Shown piece after piece: positions 27,480 to 35,725 of a stretch of 64,000 nucleotides of DNA. Each line of letters starts with the position of its first letter. Position 1 is the stretch's first letter. Position numbers and translations under genes: made by a program. A model generated the notes under the pieces. It saw only the letters and a list, made by a program, of their open reading frames with translations, was not told the DNA's origin and did no database searches. This stretch comes from Clostridium pasteurianum BC1 (GTDB lineage: Bacteria > Bacillota > Clostridia > Clostridiales > Clostridiaceae), in contig NC_021182.1 of assembly GCF_000389635.1 (NCBI RefSeq), positions 4,319,925 through 4,383,924 of the forward strand. The letters run 5' to 3'.

Positions 27480-28199
27480 TTATATTTTTCTCAAAAAATC
27501 TTGAGTTCTTTGGTTTTTAGGATCTGAAAATATATTTTCCGGTGTACCTTCCTCTACAATATTGCCATCTGCCATAAAAATAACTCTATCTGCTACTTCT
27601 CTAGCAAATCCCATCTCATGGGTAACCACTACCATAGTCATACCTTCTTTTGCAAGATCCTTCATAACTTTAAGAACCTCTCCAACCATTTCTGGGTCCA
27701 GTGCTGAAGTTGGTTCATCAAAAAGCATTATTTCCGGATCCATAGCCAGTGCTCTTGCAATAGCTACCCTTTGCTTTTGACCTCCGGAAAGCTTTTCCGG
27801 ATATACGTTGGATTTTTCCTCTAATCCTACCTTTTGAAGTAAATTTAATGCTTTTTCTCTTGCTTCATTTTTGTCCATTTTTTTAAGTAAAACAGGAGCC
27901 AATGTTATATTTTCTAGTACACTTAAGTGAGGAAACAGGTTAAAAGACTGAAAGACCATTCCAATATTTTCTCTTAATTTATTTATATTAATTTTACTAT
28001 CAATTAAGCTTTTTCCTTTTACCGATACATCTCCTCCATTTATTTCTTCCAAACCATTTAAACATCTGAGGAATGTGCTTTTACCTGAGCCTGAAGGTCC
28101 TATAAGACACAGTACTTCACTTTTATCTATTGATAGATTTACACCATCAAGTACAAGCAAATCTCCATATTGCTTTTTTAAATTTTTAACTTCTAGCAT
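27480..28199 (-). CDS. glnQ: Polar amino acid ABC importer, ATP-binding subunit
   Basis: A 239-residue ATPase of the PAAT family. Walker [11 protein letters not shown]-loop, signature LSGGQKQR, Walker [13 protein letters not shown] and the H-loop VVTHEMG are present. It is the last gene of a three-gene unit (binding protein, permease, ATPase) and overlaps the permease gene by 7 bp. The unit is preceded by the 34-bp site at 29707-29740 that is also found before the glutamate symporter, so glutamine or glutamate is the likely substrate. Confidence 0.92.
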   Translation of the reverse strand: MLEVKNLKKQYGDLLVLDGVNLSIDKSEVLCLIGPSGSGKSTFLRCLNGLEEINGGDVSVKGKSLIDSKININKLRENIGMVFQSFNLFPHLSVLENITLAPVLLKKMDKNEAREKALNLLQKVGLEEKSNVYPEKLSGGQKQRVAIARALAMDPEIMLFDEPTSALDPEMVGEVLKVMKDLAKEGMTMVVVTHEMGFAREVADRVIFMADGNIVEEGTPENIFSDPKNQRTQDFLRKI

Positions 28200-28846
28200 A
28201 CTTTTAACCTCCTCTCAAGCTTTCTTGATAAATTAGAAATTATCGTAATTATGATAAAGTACATTAATCCCACCATAGTCCATATTGCAAAGGCCCTGTA
28301 AGTCGAGGCTATAATTATCTCCCCACTTTGCGTTAATTCCTGTAATCCAATTACAGATAAAATGGATGTATCCTTCAGTGAAATTATAAACTGATTTATA
28401 AGAGCAGGAATCATTCTTCTTATTGCCTGAGGCAAGATGACTTTTCTCATAGTCTGAGCATAGGATAATCCAAGACTTCTAGCTGCTTCTGTCTGCCCTT
28501 TATCTATAGACATAATACCTCCTCTGAATATTTCAGCTATATAGGCACCTGCATTAAGACTTATGGCTACTATACCTGCAGTCAATGGATCAATTTTAAA
28601 ATTAAGAGCCCCTGGTAATGCAAAATATATGAAAAACGCCTGTACTATAAGTGGAGTTCCTCTTATGATGTCTATATATATTGCAGCTATTATTTTCAAA
28701 ATTTTATTATGACTTATATTCATAAGACCAATAAATAATCCTATTACAGTAGCAATAATCAAAGCTACCACTGCAATTTCCAGTGTAACTTTCAGTCCAG
28801 ATAGAAGTGTTGGCAAGCTTTGTTTTATAAGTATTTCCATGTTCAA
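28193..28846 (-). CDS. glnP: Polar amino acid ABC importer, permease
   Basis: A 217-residue inner-membrane permease of the HisMQ/GlnP type with about five hydrophobic segments and the EAA loop [20 protein letters not shown] that contacts the ATPase. It is the only permease in the unit, so it probably forms a homodimer. It is separated by 10 bp from the binding-protein gene. Confidence 0.92.
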   Translation of the reverse strand: MNMEILIKQSLPTLLSGLKVTLEIAVVALIIATVIGLFIGLMNISHNKILKIIAAIYIDIIRGTPLIVQAFFIYFALPGALNFKIDPLTAGIVAISLNAGAYIAEIFRGGIMSIDKGQTEAARSLGLSYAQTMRKVILPQAIRRMIPALINQFIISLKDTSILSVIGLQELTQSGEIIIASTYRAFAIWTMVGLMYFIIITIISNLSRKLERRLKVC

Positions 28847-28856
28847 GAGTTTCCAC

Positions 28857-29630
28857 CTACTTTTTAATATATTTAGCTATGATTTCATCATATTGTCCAT
28901 TTGCTTTTAATTTTTTAAAACCTTCATTAAATTTATATAAAAGTTCTTTGTTTTTTCCCTTATTAACAGCAAAACCATAAGGTTCTGAAGTTAATTTTTC
29001 TCCAACAACTTTTAAACCTTGATTTGGATTTACACTAATGCTGTAAGCTATTACAGGATAGTCTTCAAAATCAGCTACTGCATTGTCATTTTTTATTTCT
29101 TGAAATACAGAAGGAGTATCATCAAAATACTTTATATTTAACTTATATTTATCCTTATTCTTCTCTGCGAACTCAGCTCCAGAAGTTCCCTTCTTTACGG
29201 CAATAGTTTTTCCATTTAAATCATTCATAGATTTTATATCTGCATTATCTTGTTTAACAACTAAGCCTAATCCTGAATCATAATACTTATCGCTGAAATC
29301 AAGAACCTTTTTTCTTTCATCAGTTATAGTCATACCTGAAATTGCACCATCTACCTGATTTGAAGTTAGAGCTGGTATTATACCTTTAAAATTCATAGGT
29401 TTTAGTTCAAGCTCAAAATTTTCTTCCTTTGCAATGGCATTTAATAAATCAATATCTATACCTAAATATTTACCATCCTTTTGAAATTCAAAAGGTGCAA
29501 AAGTAACATCTGTTGCTATAATATATTTTTTCTTTCCACCTGCTTGTGATGTTGAATTGCCACATCCGGCTAATAATACTGTTGTTAAGATTGTGAAAGC
29601 AGTTATTGCTGCTATTAGTTTTTTCTTCAT
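28857..29630 (-). CDS. glnH: Polar amino acid ABC importer, substrate-binding lipoprotein
   Basis: A 257-residue SBP_bac_3 protein. The signal peptide ends in the lipobox LLAGC, so it is lipid-anchored outside the membrane. The domain shows ATDVTFAPFEF at its start and the family motif DGAISGMTITDERKKVLDFS. Start ATG at 29630 has GGAGG at 7 nt. First gene of the importer unit; specificity for glutamine is suggested by the shared upstream site with the GlnK-GlnL-linked symporter, not by residues I can read. Confidence 0.9.
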   Translation of the reverse strand: MKKKLIAAITAFTILTTVLLAGCGNSTSQAGGKKKYIIATDVTFAPFEFQKDGKYLGIDIDLLNAIAKEENFELELKPMNFKGIIPALTSNQVDGAISGMTITDERKKVLDFSDKYYDSGLGLVVKQDNADIKSMNDLNGKTIAVKKGTSGAEFAEKNKDKYKLNIKYFDDTPSVFQEIKNDNAVADFEDYPVIAYSISVNPNQGLKVVGEKLTSEPYGFAVNKGKNKELLYKFNEGFKKLKANGQYDEIIAKYIKK

Positions 29631-29706
29631 AAAATATTCCTCCAATTTTTTATTAAAGCATAAGTAAGCTTGTCTAATGTTTGTATATTTAAATTATAAT
29701 TTCGAA

Positions 29707-29740
29707 CTATAAAATCCAACAAAAACCTACAAATTATTTT
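29707..29740 (-). promoter_or_regulatory. Candidate GlnL-type response-regulator site upstream of the ABC importer
   Basis: This 34-bp stretch differs at only two positions from 31950-31984 (before the glutamate symporter). On the minus strand it holds ATTTGT-N4-TTTTGT, a direct repeat, immediately before TTGGAT and, 15 bp on, TATAAT. The TTTTGT-N4-TTTTGT pattern is, as I recall, the reported binding site of Bacillus subtilis GlnL. It lies 77 bp before the glnH start. Confidence 0.65.
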
Positions 29741-29822
29741 ATTAATTTCATAAAAATATTTTAAAAAATTACAAAATAAATAATATAATTAGATGTTTAT
29801 TGTAAAACACGAATAAAAATAA

Positions 29823-29845
29823 AACTCGAGCAGCCAGCCCGAGTT
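29823..29845 (-). terminator. Short GC-rich hairpin upstream of the importer promoter
   Basis: AACTCG (29823-29828) with CGAGTT (29840-29845) and an inner GC-rich loop, followed on the minus strand by TTATTTTTATT. It could stop minus-strand transcription entering the importer promoter; no gene on that strand lies close upstream, so the role is unclear. Confidence 0.35.
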
Positions 29846-29869
29846 CTTCTTATATTTTTTAGAGATCAT

Positions 29870-30193
29870 TTGAATCAAATATTAAGCAACAAGGAACTCC
29901 ATAATTATGAGAACCTATGCTTATATTTTGCCTACTTCAGAGAACATAAGAAATTAATTAATAATTTGATTAATTCCAATTTGACTAATTTGCTTCTGGA
30001 AAGATGTAGTGAATTTTTTCACTCATTATTTTCAGGCATGGTTTGTAATAAGTCATACCCGCGAGAAATAGAAAAATATGTGATTGAATATATAGCAGGA
30101 GGATATTATAAAGTATTAATAGAGTGGGCTAAGAATGGCATGAAAGAAAGTGATAACGAAATGGCAAAAATTATATATAGTCTGATAGTATAA
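29870..30193 (+). pseudogene. TetR-family C-terminal remnant
   Basis: A 107-codon frame that resembles the ligand-binding C-terminal part of a TetR regulator (YFREHKKLINNLINSNL and a late YVIEYIAGGYYKVLIEWAKNG). The DNA-binding N-terminal part is missing, no good ribosome binding site is seen, and the only start is a TTG. Most likely the tail of a deleted regulator. A short protein of unknown use cannot be excluded. Confidence 0.55.
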
Positions 30194-30212
30194 TAATATT
30201 TAAATAAAAAAC

Positions 30213-30303
30213 CGTTGGGCAAAGGGGTAACTTGGTAACTATACTAACGATAGTTGGTACATCCCAAGCCCCCCACCCCTAAACACAGGATAGGTGGTGG
30301 GTG
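30213..30303. other. GC-rich structured segment, possible IS200/IS605-type end
   Basis: A GC-rich island in AT-rich DNA with a hairpin AACTAT/ATAGTT (about 30237-30255) and a strong one CCCACC-CCTA/TAGG-TGGTGGG (30272-30301, one bulge). It lies between the tetR remnant and the glutamate symporter. The shape recalls terminal hairpins or guide-RNA scaffolds of IS200/IS605-type elements, but no tnpA or tnpB is present, so this is a guess. The 135 bp between it and the symporter stop codon has short open frames on both strands but no recognisable gene. Confidence 0.3.
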
Positions 30304-30438
30304 TATGCCAAAGATAAAGTATAAAGTAACACTTACAATAAAATCTCCAAGTCCCATAAGTATTCTATTTTCAGCTAATGGCTTTCCTAAATCATCAATC
30401 CATTGAAAGAAATATCTCTATAGTTCTAAACACCATTC

Positions 30439-31725
30439 CTAGGCTATTTCGCCTACAGAATTTACATTTTCAATATACTCTTGTCCTTTTACAGAATTAT
30501 ATTTACCTTCCCATTTTGATATGGCTACCGCTGCTAAAGAATTACCCACAACATTTACCACAGTTCTTGCCATGTCAAGAACACGATCTATTCCTGCAAT
30601 AAAAGCTACTCCCTCCATTGGAATACCTACAGTTCCTAAAGTTGCAAGCAGAACTACAAAAGATGCTCCCGGTACCCCTGCCATGCCCTTTGAAGCTACA
30701 AGTAACACGATCACTAAATTAATTTGAGCTGGAAAGGACATATGAATTCCATATATCTGTGCAATAAATAATGCTGTTATGGATTGATACAATGTAGATC
30801 CATCAAGATTAAAAGAATATCCTGTTGGGATAACAAAAGATGTAATGGCCTTTGGACAACCGAATTTCTCCATCTTCTCCATAATCTTTGGTAAAACTGA
30901 TTCAGAACTTGCAGTAGTATAAGCTAGGATAATTTCATCCTTTAATATTCTAATCATTTTAAAGATACTTGTACCAGCTAGCTTTGCTACAATTCCAAGT
31001 ACCACCAGTATAAAGAAAATCATTGCACCATAAGTAGTAATAATTAATTTTATTAATGGAATCAAAGAGGCAATTCCAAATTTAGATATTGTAACTCCAA
31101 TGAGTGCAAATACACCAATAGGTGCAGTTCTCATAACTTGATTTGTTACCCAAAACATTGCATCAGCAATACCTTGACAAAAATTAAGTACTGGCTTTCC
31201 CTTTTCTCCTATAGAAGCTACCCCTAAGCCAAACATAACAGAGAAAAATATAATTGGAAGTAAATTTCCTGTAGAAAGTGCTTCAAAGAAATTACTAGGA
31301 ACAATATTTACAAAAGTATCTGCCAAACTATGATGAGATGAAGTGGCTGTATTCATATAGCTCTTAATACTTACTTTTGAAAGTTCATGGATATTTACAC
31401 CACTTCCAGGATGGAATATATTAGCAGCCCCAAGACCCACAATAATAGCAATGGTAGTAATTAATTCAAAGTAAATAATAGTCTTACCACCTAGTCTGCC
31501 AAGCTTTTTAATATCACCTACACCTGCAACCCCAACTACCAGTGATGAAAAAACAATAGGTATAACTATCATCTTTATAAGGTTAAGAAAAATTTGTCCT
31601 ATTGGTTCAAGATAGGTCTCCACAGCTGGATTTCCGTAAAAAATAGCTCCTACTGTAATACCAAGTACCAGACCAATAACAATCTGCAGAGCTAATCCAC
31701 ATCTAAATTTTTTCAATTTCTTCAT
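30439..31725 (-). CDS. gltP: Glutamate/aspartate:cation symporter (DAACS family)
   Basis: A 428-residue secondary transporter. The family signatures are clear: SSESVLPKIMEKMEKFG (serine-rich hairpin HP1), the NLDGST motif of helix TM7, and GIDRVLDMARTVVNVVGN in TM8. These positions bind substrate and cations in GltPh. It is divergent from the glnK-glnL pair, and the site at 31950-31984 lies upstream. AAAGGTG precedes the ATG. Glutamate or aspartate are the expected substrates; glutamine cannot be excluded. Confidence 0.9.
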   Translation of the reverse strand: MKKLKKFRCGLALQIVIGLVLGITVGAIFYGNPAVETYLEPIGQIFLNLIKMIVIPIVFSSLVVGVAGVGDIKKLGRLGGKTIIYFELITTIAIIVGLGAANIFHPGSGVNIHELSKVSIKSYMNTATSSHHSLADTFVNIVPSNFFEALSTGNLLPIIFFSVMFGLGVASIGEKGKPVLNFCQGIADAMFWVTNQVMRTAPIGVFALIGVTISKFGIASLIPLIKLIITTYGAMIFFILVVLGIVAKLAGTSIFKMIRILKDEIILAYTTASSESVLPKIMEKMEKFGCPKAITSFVIPTGYSFNLDGSTLYQSITALFIAQIYGIHMSFPAQINLVIVLLVASKGMAGVPGASFVVLLATLGTVGIPMEGVAFIAGIDRVLDMARTVVNVVGNSLAAVAISKWEGKYNSVKGQEYIENVNSVGEIA

Positions 31726-31758
31726 TTAATTTCACCTTTCTTAATTTAATATGCTACT

Positions 31759-31909
31759 CTATTTTGCACCATACTGCCTCTGCAGAATCTTTTTGATGAT
31801 CCCACTATCATCAGAGCCCGCGTCCTTATCAATACAAAATATACAACATCTTTGATTTGTTATTTCTTTTAATATGCTTACTAAATTATTTCCTTTTGAC
31901 TTCTATCAT
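31759..31909 (-). pseudogene. Small frameshifted reading frame upstream of gltP
   Basis: An ATG at 31909 opens seven codons before a TAA. In another frame the sequence reads on without stops for about 46 codons to a TAG at 31759, with a Cys-rich RCCIFCIDKD and an acidic GSDDSG stretch. Local GC content is higher than in intergenic DNA, as if once coding. No family is recognised. It could be a decayed small gene or a chance frame; the region also folds as GATGAT/ATCATC and CTCTG/CAGAG hairpins in the probable gltP leader. Confidence 0.35.
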
Positions 31910-31949
31910 CTCTTTGTCGTAAGATTATATTTATATATTATAATTGCAT

Positions 31950-31984
31950 CTATAAAATCCAACAGAAACCTACAAAATATTTTG
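31950..31984 (-). promoter_or_regulatory. Candidate GlnL-type response-regulator site upstream of gltP
   Basis: Minus strand TTTTGT-N4-TTCTGT direct repeat (31962-31977) followed by TTGGAT and TATAAT at 14 bp. 32 of 34 bases match the site before the ABC importer. It sits 225-259 bp before gltP and 160-194 bp before glnK, in the divergent region, so it could serve either side; the order of elements fits minus-strand transcription. Confidence 0.65.
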
Positions 31985-32143
31985 ATAAATCAATAAAATA
32001 ATTTATATTATTTGTTAATTTACTAGAAATAAGCTATATTATTTATAAATCTAAGTATAAATATAGTTACAATTATCTGTAAACTTTTTTGATAAAGAGC
32101 GTTACACAAAAAAATACCTAAACAAACAAGGAGTGAATTACTG

Positions 32144-33421
32144 TTGAAAAAGAACTTTTACATACTTGTCCTGCTTGTAATATTGATACCCCTAGCAGGC
32201 GAATTTAAATTTTTTCCCTTTCATGATAGCTTTCGTGTAAGTCTAGGTACACCTATTTTTTTCTTCTTCTTGCTATGGGCACGTAAAGTACCCTTAATCT
32301 TGTCAGCCTTAGTAGTGGGCATAGCTGTAGTGGCTTTTCGTATTTTTTTAGACTTCAGTACGGTAAAAAATTTTCAGCTATTACCTTCACTTATTATAAA
32401 TTTTCCTGCATTTTTCTATTATTTTACTTACTCTCTCTTATTTTATTTGATGAAAGTGAAAAATTTTGAGAATCGTTTCCCTATAATAATATACTTAGCT
32501 ACTTTTATAGACATATGTTCAAACATTGTAGAACTTGCCTTTAGATATTTTATTTTAAGGGATACTATTAACGGATTAATAATAGGTGAAGTAATGATTA
32601 TATCCCTTATCCGAAGTATTTTTGTACTTGGAATTTTTAGTATGCTTAAGCTTCATGAAGCTGAACTTGAAGTAATTCAACAGCAAAAGCAAAATAGCCA
32701 CATGATATTTTTAATATCTGGTTTGTATGAAGAAGCTGTGGAACTAAAAAAATCCTTACAAGATGCAGAAAACATTACGAAGAACTGTTATAATTTGTAT
32801 AGACATGTACAAAATAAAGATTTAAATACGAGCACAGAAGAATTATCTAAAAAAATATTGAGTATTGCAGGAGAAGTACATGATATAAAAAAAGACAACC
32901 AAAGAATATATGCAGGTATTTCTAAAATGATCTCTAAGGAAAGCAGCATAGATTATATGGATATAAGCGAAATAGGCAATATTATTATAAATAGCAATAA
33001 AAAATATGCAGCTTTTCTGGGGAAAAAGATAAAATTTATTTTTAAAGCTAATTTTTCTATTCCTCTGCTTCACATTTATACTACTCTCTCTCTCATTAAT
33101 AATTTGGTATCCAACTCCATTGAGTCAATTAAAGAAACTGGATTAATAAAAATTATAGTTTACAAGGATACTGAATATATTAACTTTGAAGTTCATGATG
33201 ATGGTTCTGGTATTCCTGAGAAAAAAAGAGATTTAATCTTTAAACCAGGCTATACTACAAAATATGATGATTCTGGTGTATCTTCTACAGGTATGGGACT
33301 TCCCTATGTAAAAAGTGTAATAGAAAATTTTAATGGTACTATAAAAATAGAGAGTATTCCAGTTATAAGTGGCACCATTTTTACTATAAAACTGCCAATT
33401 AAAAGCTTAGCTAAGATATAA
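32144..33421 (+). CDS. glnK: GlnK-like sensor histidine kinase
   Basis: A 425-residue membrane kinase with five or six hydrophobic segments in the first 170 residues and no extracytoplasmic domain, then a helical region and a GHKL ATPase domain (NNLVSNSIE, DDGSGIPEKKRD, GMGLPYVK). The probable phosphorylated histidine is H246 in EVHDIKKDN, as in SpoOB-type kinases of the CitA/DcuS and GlnK group. The start is TTG with GGAG 10 nt upstream. It is followed 79 bp later by the YcbB-type response regulator. B. subtilis GlnK-GlnL controls glutamine uptake and glutaminase; the neighbouring transporters fit this. Confidence 0.82.
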   Translation: MKKNFYILVLLVILIPLAGEFKFFPFHDSFRVSLGTPIFFFFLLWARKVPLILSALVVGIAVVAFRIFLDFSTVKNFQLLPSLIINFPAFFYYFTYSLLFYLMKVKNFENRFPIIIYLATFIDICSNIVELAFRYFILRDTINGLIIGEVMIISLIRSIFVLGIFSMLKLHEAELEVIQQQKQNSHMIFLISGLYEEAVELKKSLQDAENITKNCYNLYRHVQNKDLNTSTEELSKKILSIAGEVHDIKKDNQRIYAGISKMISKESSIDYMDISEIGNIIINSNKKYAAFLGKKIKFIFKANFSIPLLHIYTTLSLINNLVSNSIESIKETGLIKIIVYKDTEYINFEVHDDGSGIPEKKRDLIFKPGYTTKYDDSGVSSTGMGLPYVKSVIENFNGTIKIESIPVISGTIFTIKLPIKSLAKI

Positions 33422-33500
33422 TAATCACTAACTACAAATACTTAACAGATTAGCATACTCTGAAAATATTTTTGAAGATGTCTAATGGAAGGATGATATA

Positions 33501-34412
33501 ATGAATTTTTTTATTGTGGATGATGATATAGCAATTCGCTCTATGCTATCAGAAATTATTGAAGATTATGATCTTGGTACAGTTGTTGGTGAAGCAGAAA
33601 ATGGTTCATTTGTAAATATAGATCTACTAACTTTTAAAAAAGTAGACATTCTCATTATCGATTTACTTATGCCTGTTAAAGATGGCATTGAAGCAATTAA
33701 AGATCTTGGTAGTTCCTTAAATTTCAAAATTATAATGCTTTCACAAATAGAAGATAAAAAAATAATTGGAGAAGCATATTCCCTGGCAGTAGAATATTAC
33801 ATAACAAAACCGATTAATAGATTAGAAGTTATAAAAATAATAGAAAAAGTAACCTCAAATGTAAAACTACAAAAATCCATAAATGATATTCAACAAACTA
33901 TAAACATGCTTGGTTATCAGCAATTAAAAGTACCTATTGAAAAACCTTTAAAAAAGACAATCTTAGAAGCTGCTCAATTTATATTAACAGATCTTGGCAT
34001 GATAAGTGAAAATGGCAGCAAGGATATACTGGATATAATTCAACACCTTGCAAATGAGGATAAAGAATTATACGAATCTGAATTTCCTTCATTAAAGGCT
34101 TTATTTACCAGCATTTCTGTAGAAAAATTGGGAAACTCTTGTACAGAATCGGATATAAAAAAAGAAATAAAAGCTTCTGAACAGAGAATTAGAAGAGCTA
34201 TATTTCAAAGCATAAATTATATAGCTTCCTTAGGACTTACAGATTACGGTAATCCTAAATTTGAAGAATATGCATCAAAGTTTTTTGATTTTGCTGAAGT
34301 ACGAAAAAAAATGTTACAAATAGAAAATAAAACAAATAATCCATTTTACCATATTCGGATAAATATAAAAAAATTTATAAAGGTACTTTATATTGAAGCT
34401 AAAAAAATATAG
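33501..34412 (+). CDS. glnL: GlnL (YcbB-type) response regulator
   Basis: A 303-residue protein with an N-terminal receiver (residues 1-120; phospho-acceptor D54 in IIDLLMPVKDG, conserved lysine in ITKPIN) and a C-terminal YcbB domain (about 145-300), the unusual DNA-binding domain of B. subtilis GlnL. Partner of the upstream kinase. Probable targets are the gltP and glnHPQ promoters, which share the 34-bp site. GGAAGG lies upstream of the ATG. Confidence 0.85.
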   Translation: MNFFIVDDDIAIRSMLSEIIEDYDLGTVVGEAENGSFVNIDLLTFKKVDILIIDLLMPVKDGIEAIKDLGSSLNFKIIMLSQIEDKKIIGEAYSLAVEYYITKPINRLEVIKIIEKVTSNVKLQKSINDIQQTINMLGYQQLKVPIEKPLKKTILEAAQFILTDLGMISENGSKDILDIIQHLANEDKELYESEFPSLKALFTSISVEKLGNSCTESDIKKEIKASEQRIRRAIFQSINYIASLGLTDYGNPKFEEYASKFFDFAEVRKKMLQIENKTNNPFYHIRINIKKFIKVLYIEAKKI

Positions 34413-34437
34413 AGACTATCTAAATAAAAATGAAATA

Positions 34438-34468
34438 GGCTATCCCAAATACATTTTTAGGATAGTCC
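34438..34468 (+). terminator. Terminator of glnKL
   Basis: Stem GGCTATCC (34438-34445) with GGATAGTCC (34460-34468) followed by ATTTT, 26 bp past the glnL stop. Confidence 0.7.
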
Positions 34469-34558
34469 ATTTTAAAATTATACAACCTTATATTTAAATT
34501 GACCCTCTTCCTTTATTTATGCTAAAGAAGTCAGCGTAATCTATTTTGAATCATTTGC

Positions 34559-35701
34559 TTACTTATTTATTTTCCTATATATTTTATTTTGCTCATTATA
34601 CTTATAAAAATAATTGTGTCCATTATTTTTTTGAATTCCTTCACTTTTACCAAGCACTAAAAATCCATTATTATCTAAGGAATTATAAAAGTTTTTTAAG
34701 ACCTTCTCCTGTAAAGCATCATTAAAATAAATAAAAACATTTCTGCAAAGTATTAGATTAAACTCATTTAATGTTCCATTACTTAGTAAACTATGCTGAA
34801 AAAATAATATATTTTTTTTCAATTCTTCCTTAACTTTAATATAGTTTTTATTAATATCAAAATATTGAATAAAACTCTTTTCTCCTTGGGCATTTCTGTA
34901 ATTATCTATATCCTTGTCCAAAGTAGTAATTGAATACAGTCCATTTTTTGCTTCTTCAATAACATAGGGATTGATATCGGTGGCATAAATTTGAGTTTTG
35001 CTAAGCATATCTGCTTCCTTTAGTATTATAGCTAATGAATATACTTCTTTACCTATTGAACAACCTGCACACCAAATTTTAATGTGATTATAGGAATTTA
35101 AATATGGCAGTATTTTATTTTTAATCATATTAAATACTTCATGATCCCGAAAAAACTCCGTGGTATTTATGGAAAGATCTAAAAACAAGTCATGAAAAAT
35201 TTTTTGATTGTGTAATACTTGTTCTCTAAATATATTAAAATCATAGATTCTCTCTCTGATCATGGCTATATTTATTCTTCGCATAATACTATCCATTTGA
35301 TACTCTGTGTAATCATAGCCATAAATATTGTTTATATCTTTTAAGAAAATGTAGATTTCTTCCTGACTTAATTTTTCTTTTTCATAAGATATATTATCTT
35401 TAGGCTTTTTAAAAGTTAATTTTTTAGTTATATAGTTACATTTTATGCCTAAATATTGTAAATATGAAAACAAATATCTTTTTAAAACAAAAATATTACA
35501 TTTTTTATCCTCTTGCAAAATAAAAAGTTTTTCTATAATACTTTTGGGAATTATATTGGCACCTAAAAAAGTCACATTAAAATTTTTAGTTTCTGATATA
35601 CTTAAAGATTCCACTAATTCACCTATTTGTTTAGAGTCTTCTAATTCCCCAATTATTGTTAGATATATTTTATCCTGCTTGCAAATAGTTCTAATAGTCA
35701 A
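34559..35701 (-). CDS. CheR-type methyltransferase with N-terminal STAS-like domain
   Basis: A 380-residue protein. Residues about 110-380 are a SAM-dependent glutamate O-methyltransferase of the CheR family, with TEFFRD, the SAM loop CAGCSIGKEVYSLA and LCRNVFIYF. Residues 1-95 form a separate alpha/beta domain that looks like STAS or a divergent NTP-binding regulator domain. No chemoreceptor is nearby; the gene follows the hybrid kinase by 24 bp in the same direction. It may therefore methylate a receptor elsewhere or the kinase itself. In the SAM motif the usual GEEPYS is GKEVYS, so activity should not be taken for granted. Confidence 0.82.
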   Translation of the reverse strand: MTIRTICKQDKIYLTIIGELEDSKQIGELVESLSISETKNFNVTFLGANIIPKSIIEKLFILQEDKKCNIFVLKRYLFSYLQYLGIKCNYITKKLTFKKPKDNISYEKEKLSQEEIYIFLKDINNIYGYDYTEYQMDSIMRRINIAMIRERIYDFNIFREQVLHNQKIFHDLFLDLSINTTEFFRDHEVFNMIKNKILPYLNSYNHIKIWCAGCSIGKEVYSLAIILKEADMLSKTQIYATDINPYVIEEAKNGLYSITTLDKDIDNYRNAQGEKSFIQYFDINKNYIKVKEELKKNILFFQHSLLSNGTLNEFNLILCRNVFIYFNDALQEKVLKNFYNSLDNNGFLVLGKSEGIQKNNGHNYFYKYNEQNKIYRKINK

Positions 35702-35725
35702 ATTAAAATTAACCCTCCAAATTCA

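Noticed and set aside
30305-30406. Small plus-strand gene starting MPKIKYKVTLTIK
   Set aside because: 33 codons with no recognised family; the opposite strand is open too. Not enough to call a gene.
31770-31860. Riboswitch in the gltP leader
   Set aside because: Hairpins are present but no known aptamer core is recognised, and the stretch looks like former coding sequence.
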